DNA of 6,680 nucleotides from Candidatus Zixiibacteriota bacterium (GTDB lineage Bacteria; SM23-81; DAOVCL01), in assembly GCA_030670005.1 (NCBI GenBank), contig DAOVCL010000113.1:1-6680 (forward strand), read 5' to 3'. A model generated the notes under the pieces. The model was not told the DNA's origin. It saw nothing but the letters and a program-made list of their open reading frames with translations, and searched no databases. Positions 6,049-6,680 of this stretch are shown piece by piece; positions within the stretch are counted from its first letter, which is position 1, and each line of letters opens with the position of its first letter. A program made the translations under genes and the position numbers.

Positions 6049-6072
6049 AAACCTATTTTCCTACTTTGTCAA
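6044..6072 (-). promoter_or_regulatory. Sigma70-type promoter for the radical SAM / universal stress operon
   Basis: On the minus strand TTGACA (6072-6067) is followed by a 17-nt spacer and TATCTT (6049-6044). The predicted start is near 6037, giving a 224-nt leader before the radical SAM start codon. The -35 is perfect and the spacing ideal; the -10 matches TATAAT at four of six positions. The -10 overlaps one arm of an 8-bp inverted repeat. Confidence 0.55.
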
Positions 6073-6237
6073 GTTATTTAATTTTCAGAGGTTTAGAATC
6101 TGAAGTTGAGGCAGATAGCTGTATAGGTGCTGGTCATCACAGGTCACGGAGAACAGGAGTCAAGTCATCTGCCCTCAGATCAGGGGATCTAATAGCTCGG
6201 TTGCCTACAATACGAAGGAACCCTGCACTAAAGTGCG

Positions 6238-6296
6238 GTAGAACCCCGATTCTACTACCAAATACCCTTTGCCGTCAGAATCGGGGTTCTGACGGC
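6238..6296. repeat. Pair of hairpins with complementary loops (BIME-like)
   Basis: Hairpin 1 is GTAGAA-CCCCGA-TTCTAC (6238-6255). Hairpin 2 is GCCGTCAGAA-TCGGGG-TTCTGACGGC (6271-6296), a perfect 10-bp stem. The two 6-nt loops are exact reverse complements, and the 14-nt cores (6240-6253 and 6277-6290) form a perfect long-range inverted repeat. So two local hairpins, a loop-loop kissing contact, or one long 14-bp stem are all possible. A smaller stem GCAC-TAAA-GTGC (6225-6236) precedes it, and CTTTGCC/GGCAAAG (6267-6273 with 6300-6306) offers another alternative. Most likely an inverted pair of palindromic units. Confidence 0.6.
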
Positions 6297-6299
6297 TCA

Positions 6300-6458
6300 G
6301 GCAAAGCCACTAAGATCGCAGAGGAAATAAAAAGCAAAAGAGAGATGAAATAAAACGATTAGTTAATAATCTTTAAACTTTGCGTCCTTTGCGACTTTGC
6401 GGTGAATTGTTTGGTTGCGGCTTTGCCGCGCTATGATCTCTGTGGCCCTGTGGTTAAA
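6300..6458. repeat. Dispersed-repeat arms of the GCAAAG...CGCA type, inverted
   Basis: GGCAAAGCCACTAAGATCGC (from 6300) on the plus strand and, read on the minus strand, CACCGCAAAGTCGCAAAGGA (ending near 6384; arm 6375-6405) are diverged inverted arms of a well-known intergenic repeat type. They are followed by a GCGGC-TTT-GCCGC hairpin (6417-6429) and CTCTGTGGCCCTGTGGTTAA (from 6438), resembling the related CACAGAG repeat. No transposase or coding content is associated. Family recognition is from general knowledge, not a search. Confidence 0.55.
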
Positions 6459-6501
6459 TGGACCAACCCAACAATCAAGAGTTACTACCTTTTTCTGAGA
6501 A

Positions 6502-6530
6502 GATATATGAGTTTAGTAGGGGATTGTCAA
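6502..6530 (-). promoter_or_regulatory. Second sigma70-like promoter, leftward
   Basis: On the minus strand TTGACA (6530-6525), a 17-nt spacer, and TATATC (6507-6502). It points to the left with a start near 6495, but no gene follows for almost 700 nt; it could feed the radical SAM operon through a very long leader, make a small RNA, or be a relic. A weak GATTA-TTAAC-TAATC stem followed by GTTTTATTT on the minus strand lies at 6371-6348. Confidence 0.4.
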
Positions 6531-6680
6531 GGGATAAAAGAGCCATTTGCGCTGTTGTGAAGTCCGCATGGAATAAGGGCAAGAGACTATGGTCAAAATA
6601 ATTTTACCCCAACCCGACTATCTGATTTCGTGCACTTACGGCACCCACTTTCGGAGAGGACAGAGATTTCACCCCACGCC

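Larger units (their letters stand above)
5814..6680. other. Long gene-free stretch upstream of the radical SAM gene
   Basis: This 867-nt region has no supported gene. From left to right it holds a TTCACCACGGAACCTCACGG segment resembling a dispersed repeat (5841-5860), a heptamer run (5870-5897), leader palindromes (5967-6048), a promoter (6044-6072), several smaller hairpins (6084-6190), a hairpin pair with complementary loops (6238-6296), dispersed-repeat arms (6300-6458) and a second minus-strand promoter (6502-6530). From 6531 to 6680 nothing is recognisable. The palindrome density suggests accumulated repeat elements and/or structured leader RNA. Confidence 0.6.

Noticed and set aside
6066..6353. 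95-codon plus-strand ORF starting at TTG
   Set aside because: No ribosome binding site, TTG start inside the -35 region of the opposite-strand promoter, and the translation runs through the hairpin pair and the dispersed-repeat arm, so it reads repeats rather than a gene.
6589..6680. Plus-strand frame from ATG 6589 open to the window end (30 codons)
   Set aside because: Only a weak AAGG site lies upstream, the peptide is not recognisable, and 30 open codons are expected by chance; it cannot be judged without the sequence beyond the window.
1..6680. CRISPR array, tRNA or rRNA genes
   Set aside because: No regularly spaced direct repeats of 20 nt or more, and no cloverleaf with a GTTCGA-type T arm outside coding sequence was found.

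Overview
The window comes from a bacterial chromosome of moderate GC, rich in AGG/AGA arginine codons and with a strong Shine-Dalgarno (GGAGG) signature. It holds three confidently identified complete or near-complete genes (ligA, a universal stress protein, a B12-binding radical SAM protein), one 5'-truncated flavin reductase gene and one probable small lysine/glutamate-rich ORF. The spacers are unusually long and full of palindromes and of sequences resembling the CACAGATGAACACAGATT and CGCAAAGTCGCAAAGGACGCAAAG dispersed repeats seen in many environmental genomes (Desulfobacterota, Planctomycetes and candidate phyla). The likely source is an uncultivated anaerobe-type bacterium, but the phylum cannot be fixed from this sequence alone.

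Layout: 1-483 (+) 3' part of a flavin reductase-like gene; 484-802 spacer with a possible decayed reading frame on the minus strand; 803-1075 (+) small KE-rich ORF with a very good ribosome binding site; 1076-1461 spacer with two hairpins and a MITE-like 62-bp insertion that splits a dispersed repeat; 1462-3462 (+) ligA, with a compact hairpin starting at its stop codon; 3463-3847 spacer between convergent genes; 3848-4267 (-) universal stress protein; 4329-5813 (-) radical SAM/B12-binding protein with a DUF4070-type C-terminus; 5814-6680 a gene-free stretch carrying a good sigma70-type promoter, a palindromic leader element, a pair of hairpins with complementary loops, dispersed-repeat arms and a second minus-strand promoter.

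How the genes relate: ligA is a housekeeping replication/repair gene and appears independently placed. The radical SAM gene and the universal stress protein gene are on the same strand 61 nt apart and probably form one transcription unit, driven from the TTGACA-17-TATCTT promoter at 6044-6072, which would give a 224-nt leader. No defence system, CRISPR array, tRNA or rRNA is visible. The most interesting material is non-coding: the leader palindromes at 5967-6048, the hairpin pair with complementary loops at 6238-6296, and the small transposon-like insertion at 1209-1270.
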